NCBI GenBank assembly: GCA_963930655.1
Contig: OZ005609.1
Span: 19,231,001 to 19,295,000 of the forward strand
Direction of reading: 5' to 3'
From: Myrica gale
Lineage: Eukaryota > Streptophyta > Magnoliopsida > Fagales > Myricaceae
DNA: 64,000 nucleotides
Below are positions 53,938 through 64,000 of the stretch, piece after piece; position 1 is the first letter of the stretch; every line of letters begins with the position of its first letter. The position numbers were made by a program, and so were the translations under genes. The notes beneath the pieces were generated by a model. That model searched no databases. It had not been told where the DNA came from and saw only the letters and a program-made list of their open reading frames with translations.

Positions 53938-55069
53938 AGGCCAAAGCCCAGGGATGAACATGTCAAAGTAGGGTATGGGAGGAAAGAAACATGGAAGAAA
54001 AAAAGCAAAGAAAAAGGAGAAATCACACCAAAGTCCCCTACGGTTTCTTTAACATAGTCATAGATGTCCTCAAATTAACTTCTATCAGAACATGTGATAG
54101 TGGCAGTCTCCCCCTCGCTCAAATAGATGCATACATTGTTTAGTAGACATATCAGTCAACTTTCACTAGAAGACCAAATCACATCAAAGTCTATGCAGAA
54201 CTTGCAGAAAGTCCATGCAAATATCACCAAAGTAGCAATTGAATGATGAAAACAATAAAAGGTTAATGAAGAATTACACCAAAGTAGAACTATCAATGAT
54301 GAAAACCAAAACAACGTGTGGTCTAAACCAAACAGTAATTACTTCTTCACTTCTTTAAGAAAGGGCATAAAATTTCACCTTTTAAAGTCAGCTTTCAAGC
54401 ATTTCATCCTCCCCCTCGAAATAGCTTTAGAATTCGGAGACAATATACAATATTCAAAACGCATTAAATCACTTAAGAGAGAAGATAATTTTCTGCCTAA
54501 AACAATAGGCCCAGCTGATAAGAAAAAACATTACAAGACATATTTGCCTAGAGTTATGTAGTTCAAATGCAATGAGATGGAAGACCAGTCGTGAAGGGTT
54601 TCCCCAATGGAAAAAATAATTCGGCCAATTTTGTATTCCCTTCATAGTTCCAGTTTTAACATGCAACTATTGCATCCGACATACAACGCCAGAGGAAGAT
54701 GCAAGTTTGCACTACCAGATTGCTTGATAGTAATGCTTATAAAGTTCAATGGCAAGGTCTACTAGGGAATAGGCAGGACAGCGATAAAGGACTTCCTGTC
54801 TAGGATGTGGAGGATGACTAATACAGTTTCTAGAGATAAGGTTAATCTTCCAAACAACATAAAAAATTGAAGGTAACCTTTACAATATTATGGAGAGCAC
54901 AGTCCAACATCTACCTCTAGAGGTGTGCTGTAGTGTCCTTGATCAGATATGCAGCATTGACACCACTTTACTACAGAGGTGCTGCAGTTAATGTTGTGTA
55001 TATATAATAAGTCCAGAATCATTAACCAAAGCACAGAGAGGTGCTGGAGTTGCAGTGCCTTAATTCTAT
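53938..55069. other. MULE interior, right part
   Basis: No recognisable coding region. AT-rich with a phrase GAGGTGCTGGAGTTGCAGTG-like repeated loosely around 54910-55055. Confidence 0.35.
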
Positions 55070-55302
55070 TTTGACATATCTTTATGTAGTAACACTTTTA
55101 GGTGGAAATCAAACTTGTGACTAATTGGGCTTTGTTCTTAAATATTGGTAGCAATTGGGTGAAGTATCTTATTCTAATAGTCTATGCCATTTCAGTTTGG
55201 AGCATTTAGTTTAGTAATTAACTCTCATCAATTTGAAAAGTTTAAAGTCTAAAGTTTAAAGTTTAAAGGAATTAACTCTCTTTATGTTCTAACAGTCTAA
55301 AG

Positions 55303-56690
55303 TTTTTGCACTCTAATATTTAGCTCATCTAGTATGGTTATAGTAATTTTTTCTTTTTGAGTGGACAAGATATAAGAACAACTTGCTGTGTGCTAACAGA
55401 TTTCTTATACATATAGGAATATTCTCAAACACTTGATGTGCACCACAAGTTTGGAAGGAATACAATGCCCTTCAGATACAGAGAGTCCATAAAAATACAA
55501 TAACACGCAAAATACATAACAACTAGCACTAAGTGAACTGTCGATGACTTGAAGGACACTTGCTGAGTCGGCTGCTACAGTTGAGTGAAGCAAATTCTAC
55601 ACGGTTTATCATGTATGCATCCCTGTTGTGGATGAATTGCAGTTACCCAAATCTTCTATGTAATCCATTTGTAACATTCTATGTAAAACTCAAGAAAAAT
55701 TGCTGAAAAAATGTCAAAACGAAACTATACATATCTGGGTCTTCCAAACAAATATAGAATTTCTATTGCGTAGGGGAAAAAGTACACCTTTTCTGTAGAA
55801 CCATTTTTCAGTCAAAAAATCCTTTCCCCAAGGGCTACAGTCGTCAGTGATAGAGGGAGCAAAATTATGAATGGCCGGCGGCTTGATGTCGTCGGTGAGA
55901 ACAAGGAAATTATTGACGACTTGTGGGTCTTCGGCGTATAGCATCGTCGGCCAGCCCGCCAGAAAAGAGGGCCCTTCATCGACGACAACTTAAAAATTGT
56001 CCCGACGCCAACCATGGTAGATGTAGCCTCTCATTGCTGACGGATAACTTCTACAACGAATTTTTCCACTTTCCCCGACGGACTCCGTAGTTGAGAGAGA
56101 CTGGTTTTCTTGCAGTGAGGAGACTTACAGAGTTACAGGGGAAGAGAAGGGAAGAAATGGCGAAATGGAGTTGGGGTGATTTGAATTTTCATTGCGGGTC
56201 AGCCTCAAACGGGTCGGGAGAAAGTTCAAAACGGGTTTTCAGCATTTTAATTGACGTGTTCTTATATGGGGCGCTGGATCTCCAATTTTAGATCCTCACC
56301 GCTGCCCATAACCGCTCAGAACAATAAGGCCAATGACAATAACCGAACCCGCAAAAGGGAAGTACACATGTCTAAAGCTTTCTCCCACTTGTGGTCTTGC
56401 AAAACTCCGGCTGATAAACAGAGGAAATCGTTGGGATAAAATCACAGTTTCTTGTGAAAAGATCATCAACAGATGATGGTTCATGGCTGTATATACCCGT
56501 ATCTCCTCCGTCTTTCTTTCATGTATTAAAACTGCTTTCAGCAAGAGCAAGAAAACTTATTGGTACATTTCAGAAGTGATGGAGAAGTTCACTCACCACT
56601 TGGTGCATTCCAGACTGCTAACGTCGGCACCATGAATTTTTTCTTGCGCTTCTTCCTCCAAGACTTTTTCTTTCATCCAGTGGCACATCT
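55303..56690. other. Unassigned region with gene-like composition
   Basis: Between about 55800 and 56110 the - strand is GC-rich with open frames (LYAEDPQVVNNFLVLTDD and AIHNFAPSITDDCSPWGKD in one frame) that read like an exon fragment, but I do not recognise the family. No start, splice frame or neighbour confirms it. Confidence 0.3.
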
Positions 56691-56693
56691 CTT

Positions 56694-56927
56694 GTGCATG
56701 CTTTGATAAACCCGAATGTTCCCTTTGACTCTCTGTCGCCGCCGTCAGAGCCTGCTTCCCCCGACTACTCACCCACGAGATCCCGATCGCGGTCAGCTTC
56801 TCCGAAGTCTTCTCGGGATCCGTACGAGCTTTTGTCGAAGCGAGAAATGAAGAAGAAAAACAATCAGCCATCCAAGAAGAAAAAATTTGGTCTTCGTCTT
56901 GGCACAAAGAGAGCAAGGGCAATCTGA
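56694..56927 (+). CDS. Unrecognised Ser/Arg/Pro-rich open frame, probable fragment
   Basis: 77 codons, with SPPSEPASPDYSPTRSRSRS at about 16-35 followed by a basic Lys-rich tail (MKKKNNQPSKKKKFG). The codon use looks protein-like and the RS-type composition recalls nuclear or splicing-related proteins, but no family could be assigned. The frame is open further 5' without a clear start, so this may be the last exon of a lost or captured gene. The opposite strand also has a long frame (56593-57087) that is likely its shadow. Confidence 0.3.
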   Translation: MHALINPNVPFDSLSPPSEPASPDYSPTRSRSRSASPKSSRDPYELLSKREMKKKNNQPSKKKKFGLRLGTKRARAI

Positions 56928-57094
56928 TCATCCACCAATCACTTATCAAAGGCATTCTGGTCATTTCACGAAAAATCGTCTCATTTGATGGGGAATTTAA
57001 ATGGGGGGCGATGATTGAGTGATTTTGAAACATAGATGTCTCAAATTGTTGGTTTAGAAAAAAAAGGTAGTAACTTGATTTTGCCACAAATATA

Positions 57095-58590
57095 TAGGGC
57101 TAACTATGAGTTTACCTCTATATTTTAATATCTGAATGCTGAAAATTATGATTTTTAGGTCATTCGTACTAGAATCTCTAGGATCATTGAGTTAAAATTT
57201 CAATATTTTTTGAAGATGTATTGGCATGATTTTAAAAATTCGGAAGTTAGGCATTGAAAAATCGGAGATGTAGAATAAGTCCATATGAAACCGAGTTTTT
57301 GAACTGGATGACTTAGATAGGATTCAAATTTTTAGTATGAAATCTTATGGATGTCTTTATAATATAATTATACAATTTGTTTTTTATAAATTTCAGAATT
57401 TAAGGATATCGGTAGATATAGTTATGAGTTTTTCCAGTCATGAGTACAAGTTTATTAAAGGTATAACGTTAACTTGACTGTAAACAGAGGTGAATGTCAA
57501 TTTTATGGACTTTGGATATGAAATTTTGTAACTGTATTAACATCTGTAGAAATAACATATTTTAATATGACAATTTTAGTAAAACCCGAGATAGACAATA
57601 TATATTTTATAAACTTACTTGTGAATTTTGGGTTTAATTGTGTCAGATTTAGGGTTTTAGTTATGGTTTTGTTTGTGCTACGTCAGAGTCATTTGCTTGA
57701 AGATCCAGGTAACTGAGATTATTATGCTAGACTTTTCAAATGGTAGTAGTTGATATTTTTTGAAATTGCATGTTTTGTTGAAAATAATTTTTGTACATTA
57801 AGTTATGATAAAATTGTCAAAAATTATACCATGAAATGTATAAACATGAGATGAGCCTGTTTTTATGTTCAAAGATATTTATTTTCAATGTTTAAATCAA
57901 AACTTTTTGATCGTCATTATTATATTTAAATAATAGAAAGATGTGAAGTTCAAGTGCTATGCATTAAGATTTGAGGGTTTGAAAACATAGTAACATACTA
58001 TAAGCATACTATAAACAGGCACATGTTTACACGTTTCATGTTATAATCTTTGACAATTTTAATTATCATAACTTAATGCACATAAAAATCCAAGACTTTT
58101 CAACAAAAACATGTAATTTCTGAAAATGTCACTTCGGTACCATTTGAAAAGTTAGCATAATAATCAAGATATGTTAACTATACACTTACAAAATTTCATA
58201 TCCAAAGTTTACCTACAACTCTGTCATTAAAATCAACATTCACCAAATCAAGTTAAAGCCTGAATAAATTGGTACTCTTGACTTCAAAAAATCATAACTA
58301 TATCTACATAAATTCTGAAATATTTCATATCGAAATTCGAAACCTAGGTACGTCATCCGGTTCAAAACCCCAATCGGTTTCATAAGTAGCAGCTCCAATT
58401 TTTCAATGGCTAAATTCCTAAAAATTTAAAATTATGTCAATCCATTTCCAAAAATCATGAAATATAGTACGACCAACCTAAATATAGAAATTTTTCGACG
58501 TCTAGGGTCAGATATAAAAATATCTTTAGGTTTACTACTATGACCAGGGACCTAAATTTTTCTGAACAATCTTTGAACTCAAATTTAATG
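57095..58590. repeat. 1.5-kb inverted repeat (diverged arms of about 600-750 bp)
   Basis: The left arm (about 57095-57870) matches the reverse complement of about 57995-58590 in the same order: TTGGATATGAAATTTTGTAA at 57523 against its complement at 58190, ACTTTTCAAATGGTA at 57731 against 58139-58153, GCATGTTTTGTTGAAAA at 57767 against 58098-58114, and ATATAGTTATGA at 57415 against 58304-58315. The left arm has an extra 150 bp near 57560-57710. A transcript would fold into a very long hairpin. Confidence 0.65.
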
Positions 58591-58679
58591 AAGACTAATC
58601 AAAATCATGCATTATAACTCTAAAAAAGACCGAAAATCTTAAGAAATTCGGAAAACCGGAATTGATTCAAGAGATTTAA

Positions 58680-58870
58680 AAGACTGAATTAAATTTCAAA
58701 ATGCAAATTTTTAAAATTTTAAACCATCTCCTTTTCAAAATTTTAACATTTAAATAAGGTTTGAATTTAAGGATTTGACTATTTCAAAGGAGATAAAAAC
58801 CAAATTTCTAATTTAAATAAAATATTTCGAATTTAAAGAGAATGGTTTGAATTTGAAATATAAAATAATA
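58680..58870. repeat. Dispersed AT-rich repeat, inverted partner at 43280-43510
   Basis: TTAAACCATCTCCTTTTCAAA and TTTAACATTTAAATAAGGTTT-type sequence here is the reverse complement of 43400-43480. It directly follows the 1.5-kb inverted repeat and may belong to the same element family. Confidence 0.5.
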
Positions 58871-58915
58871 AATTTAAATCATTTTATCATTTTAGTAGGG
58901 TGGATAGCAGTAGTA

Positions 58916-59859
58916 CAGGAGCCTAAATCTGAGATTCCGCTATCGGTACTGGTAAGAGGCGGATGCCCCAATTGGCATCCGGTTCCAGTCTGACAACGGT
59001 CAAAATTCCGACAATGTTGGTATTGGAATTTCGAAACCGGTTGTCGGAATTCCGATAATGAAAAATCCTCAGCTGAAATCGGTTAGCAGTTTTGCTAACT
59101 GAAATCAATTGAATGTGAAAAGAGTAATCAATCCCAGAAGACAAATCCATCAGCCACATCTACTTCTAAAAACATTATAGATTATTGATCAAGATCAAAA
59201 AAACAGATCGACCAAAGAAATTAAAAACAAAAATTACCAATGAAATTTCACCGAAATTTTTTTCCATAAAATTCGGTAGAATGGAACAAAATTTTCATAT
59301 ATCCTCAAAGTGCATCAATTTCAAGTAGATTGCAGCAAATTGAAACAATATTTTTTTTGTACAAACGTTGAATATAACCCATATTCTTCATGGAGGAAAA
59401 TATAAAAAAAAACTCATAAATGGCGAAGCTGCAACAATGCGTTGATGACTTGATGACTAATGAGCTTGGGCAATGTGCATATGCTTGAGGACCTAAGGTG
59501 GTGCTGAGGTTGATGCAAAAGCATCGCTCTTAAGCATCATAGAGAGATCGTGAGAGAGAGGAGCCCGTGAGAGAGAATGAGATAAAGAGAGGAGAATGAG
59601 AGGTGCAGGGACGAAGGGGGAAGAGAATAAACCTTGTGTTTTGGTCTATAGTTTTATTTTATAATTTTTTAAAAAAGAAATTTGTAGAATCGGAATTTCA
59701 CTTGAACCGACGTATTTCCAGTTTCGTTATCAGTACCGCCATATTCCTAAATATACATATTAGTTCTGGCATCGGTTTGCAGCGAAAATCGGTGACAGTA
59801 TGCGGATGCCAGAACCGAGGCTCGAATTTTCGAACCAGTTGTATATTTGCACACCCCTG
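58916..59859. mobile_element. hAT-like non-autonomous element
   Basis: The right end, in reverse complement, reads CAGGGGTGTGCAAATAT, a typical plant hAT terminus. The left end is less certain (CAGGAGCCTAAAT). Both subterminal regions are dense in CCGG/GGTATCGG/TTCCGG-type words in inverted sense, as in the element at 3374. The interior contains a GA-rich stretch (about 59540-59630) that on the - strand resembles a CT-rich leader. No exact 8-bp duplication was found. Confidence 0.45.
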
Positions 59860-59880
59860 AGTAATAGTAAGAAAAAATAA

Positions 59881-61478
59881 GGGGAAAGTACACTTTGCAC
59901 CCCCTGAACTATGGGGTGTCTGACACTTTGCACCCCCTTCTCTTGATTTCGTGACATTGAACCCACAAAATTTTGATTTCCGTCGATTGTCACCCCGAAG
60001 TTAATTTTTCCGTTAAGACCGATGCCGTCCACATGAGCACTTAATTTTTTTTCCCGTTTTACCCTTATGTCCGAGTCGTTTCTCTCTCTCTCTCTCATTG
60101 CCGCGGTCATCAATTTGCTTAAAGACAATTCAAAAATGAAAGCAAACAAAACAAACTTTTCGAACTCTGAAAACGTTCCATATTCAACAGTATTGACTAC
60201 GAAAAATACCAAAGATGTAGATCTACAAAGAAGCTCTATGGCTTTCGGGGTGAGAGAATGGTCGCGAAAGAGTTTGGAAAGGAAGCTGACAATGGAAGAC
60301 AAATGGGTGGCAGATGGGGTGAGCGTTATAAAACCCAAATGCTCTACAACTGTGTGTTTGGTTTATGGGACGAAAGCTACCCAATTTTCTTCATGAGCAA
60401 ATAAACCTGAAATGGGTTCTCTTCCTCTGCTCGAGGTCCTCTCATCACCGCTCATTGGAAGTGTACAAACAATGAGAAAACTAGTAAAAATACTAACAGA
60501 GAAATGAACACTCGCAGGGATAAAATTGAAAACATAGTCCAAGACGCAAACTTTACAAAACGCAACGACTACAGCTCAACTATTGGACTGAATTTAGCCG
60601 AGTTCTTCGTTACCACCGAAAACAAAAAGGAAATGCGGAACTACGAAATTTTTTTCCTCCGTTTTCCTTGGCAACTAAATAAGTCATAAAAAAAACAACA
60701 GGGATCAATTCATTCAGCAGACTAAAATGAAGAAGATTTGCAATCACATCTGCTCCGACGAAAATGGGTCGCCATGACTCTCTCCAAACCGCCGAACAGC
60801 TTACCTCCAACGAAAACCGCCGGGAACTGAATCGGACCATCGACAGCCCCCACGACCCTTTCACTGTAGGGAAATACGTTATATAACTATAAGGAATTGC
60901 TTGATGCATCGTACAAAAGATTGAAAGTAGTACAAAGATCGAGAGAGAGAGAGGACCAAAGAGTGCGTTAACGGTGTCTCTGGTTGAGCAGGCTGCAAGT
61001 GTCTCCGAAGCTCGAGGACAGCACGATTGCGAGCGTTTAGCTTGCATATGAGGAATTTGCTAGTGAGAGAAGGCTAGGGTTTTAGAGATAGAGCAAGAGA
61101 GAGGGAGTTGGAGAGAGTGGCTGTGGGAGTGAAACTGGGAGAACTGAGAAGCTTTGAAAGAGAGAGTGAACGAGGCAAAAAGGGTAGGAGGATGGTGATG
61201 TGTTGCATCTAGCTACATTGCAAGCTTTAGAGGAACACATTTTCTACGAGTGAATCGAGTCTTCGAGAATAATGGAGGGCAAAACGGGAATGATTTTTTT
61301 AAGTGTCTCACGTGGACGACACGTGCGCGTGTTATCGTCAGTCTTAATGGAGGTGTTGACATCGGGGTGGCAATCGACGAAAATCAGAAGTTTGGGGGCT
61401 CAATGTCACGAAATCGAGACAAGTGAGTGCAAAGTGTCAGCGACCCCATAGTTCAGGGGTGCAAAGTGTACTTTCCCC
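59881..61478. mobile_element. Mutator-type element (1598 bp) with perfect 9-bp target duplication, possible gene capture
   Basis: Both ends read GGGGAAAGTACACTTTGCAC and stay similar for about 160 bp (CTGAACTATGGGGT, GATTTCGTGACATTGA). The flanks are the same 9 bp AAAAAATAA (59872-59880 and 61479-61487). No transposase. The interior on the - strand has what looks like the 5' end of a plant gene: a CT-rich leader with CTAAAACCCTAGCC (telo-box-like) at about 61065-61085 and an open frame from 61047 to 60610. This suggests a Pack-MULE that captured a promoter and first-exon segment of an unidentified gene. Confidence 0.8.
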
Positions 61479-61499
61479 AAAAAATAAATATTATTTGGG

Positions 61500-61690
61500 T
61501 TAATTACACTTTTCACCCTTGTTGTTTGGAAGTATTGACACTTAGCACTCCGATATTTTAATTTTGAGATATTGAACCCACATGGTTTGAACTTTCTAGG
61601 TTTTGCACCCCTTCGTCAAATTATCCGTGATTTTGGACGGAATAAACGATGATGTGCATCGCACGTGCCATTTTGTCTCATTTTTCCCTC
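61500..61690. repeat. Unpaired Mutator-type terminal repeat
   Basis: The phrase GGGTTAATTACACTTTTCAC and the following TTGACACTTAGCACTCC, GAGATATTGAACCCACA parallel the ends of the element at 59881-61478 but are clearly diverged. No matching inverted end was found to the right, so this is either a truncated element or one whose other end lies outside the window. Confidence 0.45.
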
Positions 61691-62039
61691 TATATTCGAA
61701 GTTACTAGACATTTTGTTAGAAGTTCAATCATAAGTTAAAAAAACCTACTTCGAACCCAAGACTGACGAATATGGTTATGCTCAAAACCTGTTGGCACAA
61801 ACACATGAAGCTGGTTTGATGCTGAATCCTTTTTGAATCTAGACTCCCGATTCAAATTAAGTGCCAATCTCGCTTGACCCTCTCTTGAAACCAAACCTTG
61901 TTCCTTTTTCAAGGTATCCCTTAATAGGACGCTCAAAAGAGGGCCACAAAAAAAATAGTGATGGAATCAGAAATCCAATCGAAGGGGGTCGAATTCTTAA
62001 GGAAAAATGAGGAAAAAAATTTGAAATATACGTACAATA

Positions 62040-62207
62040 CTATTTGCTGATATTGAGAGGTGGAAATTGGATCCTATGAGATTGCATATTCTGAAAACGT
62101 TGTAAAATAGCTTCGTTCTCAATAATATTCATTTCAGAAGTAGCAGTCACGTTAGAAGTACTAGACGACCCTATACTAGCTGACTTCTTTATCAAAAAGT
62201 TATCCAT
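62040..62207 (-). CDS. Short ORF (55 aa), possibly the N-terminus of a hAT-type zinc-finger transposase
   Basis: Starts MDNFLIKKSASIGSSSTSNV and stops at TAG (62040-62042). A short basic segment followed by a Ser-rich stretch is how plant ZMYM1-like/TTF zinc-finger hAT proteins usually begin, but no zinc finger or dimerisation domain follows. The assignment rests on style only, and the frame may be a relic or chance. Confidence 0.25.
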   Translation of the reverse strand: MDNFLIKKSASIGSSSTSNVTATSEMNIIENEAILQRFQNMQSHRIQFPPLNISK

Positions 62208-64000
62208 TATCTAAACAAAACAAAATTCATTAATCTAATTTCATAACCTAATCACAATTTCAATATAATGTACAATCAACTTTTAATCAAAGATTCACAA
62301 CAATTTTAATCAAATTCATAATCACAATATAAAATTCAGCACATTCTTCATCAAAAATTAAAATAAATTCATTATAGGTTCACAAACATTTAACAATTTA
62401 AATTCATGTTGATTTAATCTGTGATGAATTTATACCTTACTCTGATTATCTTAAGGAAGCTTGTAAGATCATCTAAATGTTGCATACTTACCTTTTTTTA
62501 AGGCACATATTTGAAGAAAATCTCAGCCTCTTCACATAAGATTGGAACGTGTGTAATCACATCAATAGGAGATATGTTCTCAACTATAACACATAATTTG
62601 CATTCCACATAGGCAGGGAAAAACTTTTACAGCTTCAAATGATAAAAAATCAATCCAATTATCCAAGTTGCAGTTACCAATATCAAATGGGGAAAAACCC
62701 TTATTTTTCAATTTCAAGACATCTGTATAATGAGAGTAGCAATCTCTATCTCGCTACCATCCTTAAACTTTATTTCTCACACATACCCATTACTGTCAGT
62801 TTATTATTCATCTTTGATTGACATGAGACCGGAAAAACTTCATTTTATTTTTTTCTTATTCGAAAAAATAAAACGAGAATTCATCAAAATTTAACAATTT
62901 CACAATTCGAATATGATAACATAAATTCACAAATTCATGTTGATGAATTTAACAATTTGAATTTATGAATTCATCACAATTTATGAATCAGAGTACATAA
63001 TCTATTAATGGGGGCGGGCCTGGGTTGTTGGGGGGCAGTTTTGACACATTGCATCCTCTAACTACTAATGTTAGATACTTTCCACCCTAAAAAAACTATA
63101 AGAAGGTAGACCTATTGGTTCTTCAAACAAAACAAAACTATTAGAAGGTAGAGGACTCCCAGAGGAACAATATTCCTGATTTTTGTTTTCTTTCTTAGTT
63201 ATCTCTTTGGGTATGTATATTGGGGCTTGAAAACCCATTTAGCATCCTCCAATGTCCAACTTCCTTACAAAAGCTCATAGGTTAAGTTTGTATCATGATT
63301 TTCTCTCCTTTTTATTTTTTTCGATATATTATTTTAAGTGTTTGTGAGAATGATGAGACTTGTAGAAGAGATGTTTAGAAAGATAAAGTTTTTGAAATTT
63401 ATTTTTTTAAAAATATGAGGGTTAAAAATATAAGTTTAGAAAGAGGAGTCGTTTAAGAAGAGATTTTATCAATTTTCTTAATTTTTTTTGTGTGTTTTTT
63501 TTTTCTTATATTCAATGATTAGATAGATTTTTTTAAAAAAATAAAAATACCTTTTCAAGACCACTAAACAAACATTGCAAAATTTCTTAGATATGACTCA
63601 AATGAGGGAGAGAATATGTTCGGTTTGAATAAAAATGTAGGATTTTAAAAAAATTGTAAATATTTATGTTGAATAGTGTTTTATTGGTGTTTTGTGTAAA
63701 GTGGAGAGAGAAATGATTTGATGTAATTGTTTAATAAAAAAGTATTAGAGTTATGTGAAAAAATATAGAGAGAAAATTTATGTTGAATAAAAAAGTAAAA
63801 AGTTGTTGGAGATTGTGTAAAATGTATTGATGTTTGTGTTTGAATTCTGAATATGTTCGGTAGTAGTTTTATGAATGTATTTGAATCCTGAAAAAATTTA
63901 GGAAACGAACATAAACTCTGGTTACTTACTACTATTAAATCATTTCTTAGTGTAGTTTTCGATTTAATCTTTTTAATTCATTATAACTGAAGTCAATGAG
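62208..64000. other. AT-rich end of window, no recognisable gene
   Basis: Many short words such as AATTCATGTTGAT and ACAATTT recur at 62215-62420 and 62880-63000. From 63600 to 63900 MITE-like sequence shares phrases with 1-160. No supported coding region. Confidence 0.35.

Larger units (their letters stand above)
49294..55302 (+). mobile_element. Mutator-like element with FAR1/FRS-type transposase remnant
   Basis: Inverted ends of about 220 bp: 49294-49510 matches the reverse complement of 55070-55302 (shared words GTTAGAACATAAAGAGAG, CACCCAATTGCTACCA, CCACCTAAAAGTGTTACTAC). Between them lie a broken FAR1-related gene near the left end and a solo LTR. Autonomous MULEs of the FAR1/FHY3-related group have this layout. 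Exact tips and a 9-11 bp duplication were not identified. Confidence 0.65.

Noticed and set aside
56593..57087. A 164-residue - strand ORF
   Set aside because: It is antisense to the Ser/Arg-rich frame at 56694-56927, whose composition is more protein-like. Neither strand could be assigned to a family.

Overview
This is a gene-poor, transposon-rich stretch of a flowering-plant (eudicot-like) nuclear genome. The plant calls rest on a spliced diphthamide-synthesis gene, an FAR1-related (FRS) transposase-like gene, TBCC-domain, plastid-GAPDH and polyubiquitin gene fragments, and plant-type LINE, hAT, Mutator, Tourist and CACTA elements. The species cannot be named from the sequence.

Only one host gene looks complete: a diphthine-ammonia ligase (DPH6) on the + strand at 6704-37530. 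Twelve exons join without a frame break into a 744-residue protein. Two introns account for most of its 30.8 kb. Intron 3 (15.7 kb) starts with a non-canonical GC donor and holds a pile of broken LINEs. Intron 9 (7.2 kb) holds one LINE with both ORFs open. The copies whose insertion boundaries were resolved let the order of events be read: old LINE G was hit by LINE B, B's 3' part was duplicated as E, and B was then interrupted by LINE C and by a hAT MITE. Two 15-bp insertions in intron 3 consist of nothing but the last bases of the LINE plus its A-tail, each with an 18-19 bp target duplication.

1-6700, left flank: a ribosomal protein eS28 copy whose start codon has become ATA, a 250-bp-arm inverted repeat, two Tourist-like MITEs, a probable hAT element with an 8-bp target duplication, and a Mutator-type MITE with a 9-bp duplication. 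6700-37530: DPH6 and its intronic LINEs.

37531-49290, right flank: a Tourist-like MITE, one CACTA-type end with a perfect hairpin, two non-adjacent exons of a TBCC-domain protein gene, and a mosaic of polyubiquitin and plastid GAPDH fragments in both orientations interrupted by a small foldback. A 3.5-kb TG...CA element with a 5-bp duplication follows; it carries arrays of the palindrome GTGTCGACAC.

49290-55300: a Mutator-like element with inverted ends of about 220 bp around a broken FAR1/FRS-type transposase gene, itself interrupted by a 1255-bp solo LTR. 55300-64000: unassigned sequence, a 1.5-kb inverted repeat, a hAT-like element directly abutting a 1.6-kb Mutator-type element with a perfect 9-bp duplication, and AT-rich sequence.

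All boundaries and joins were read by eye. No database search or alignment program was run.
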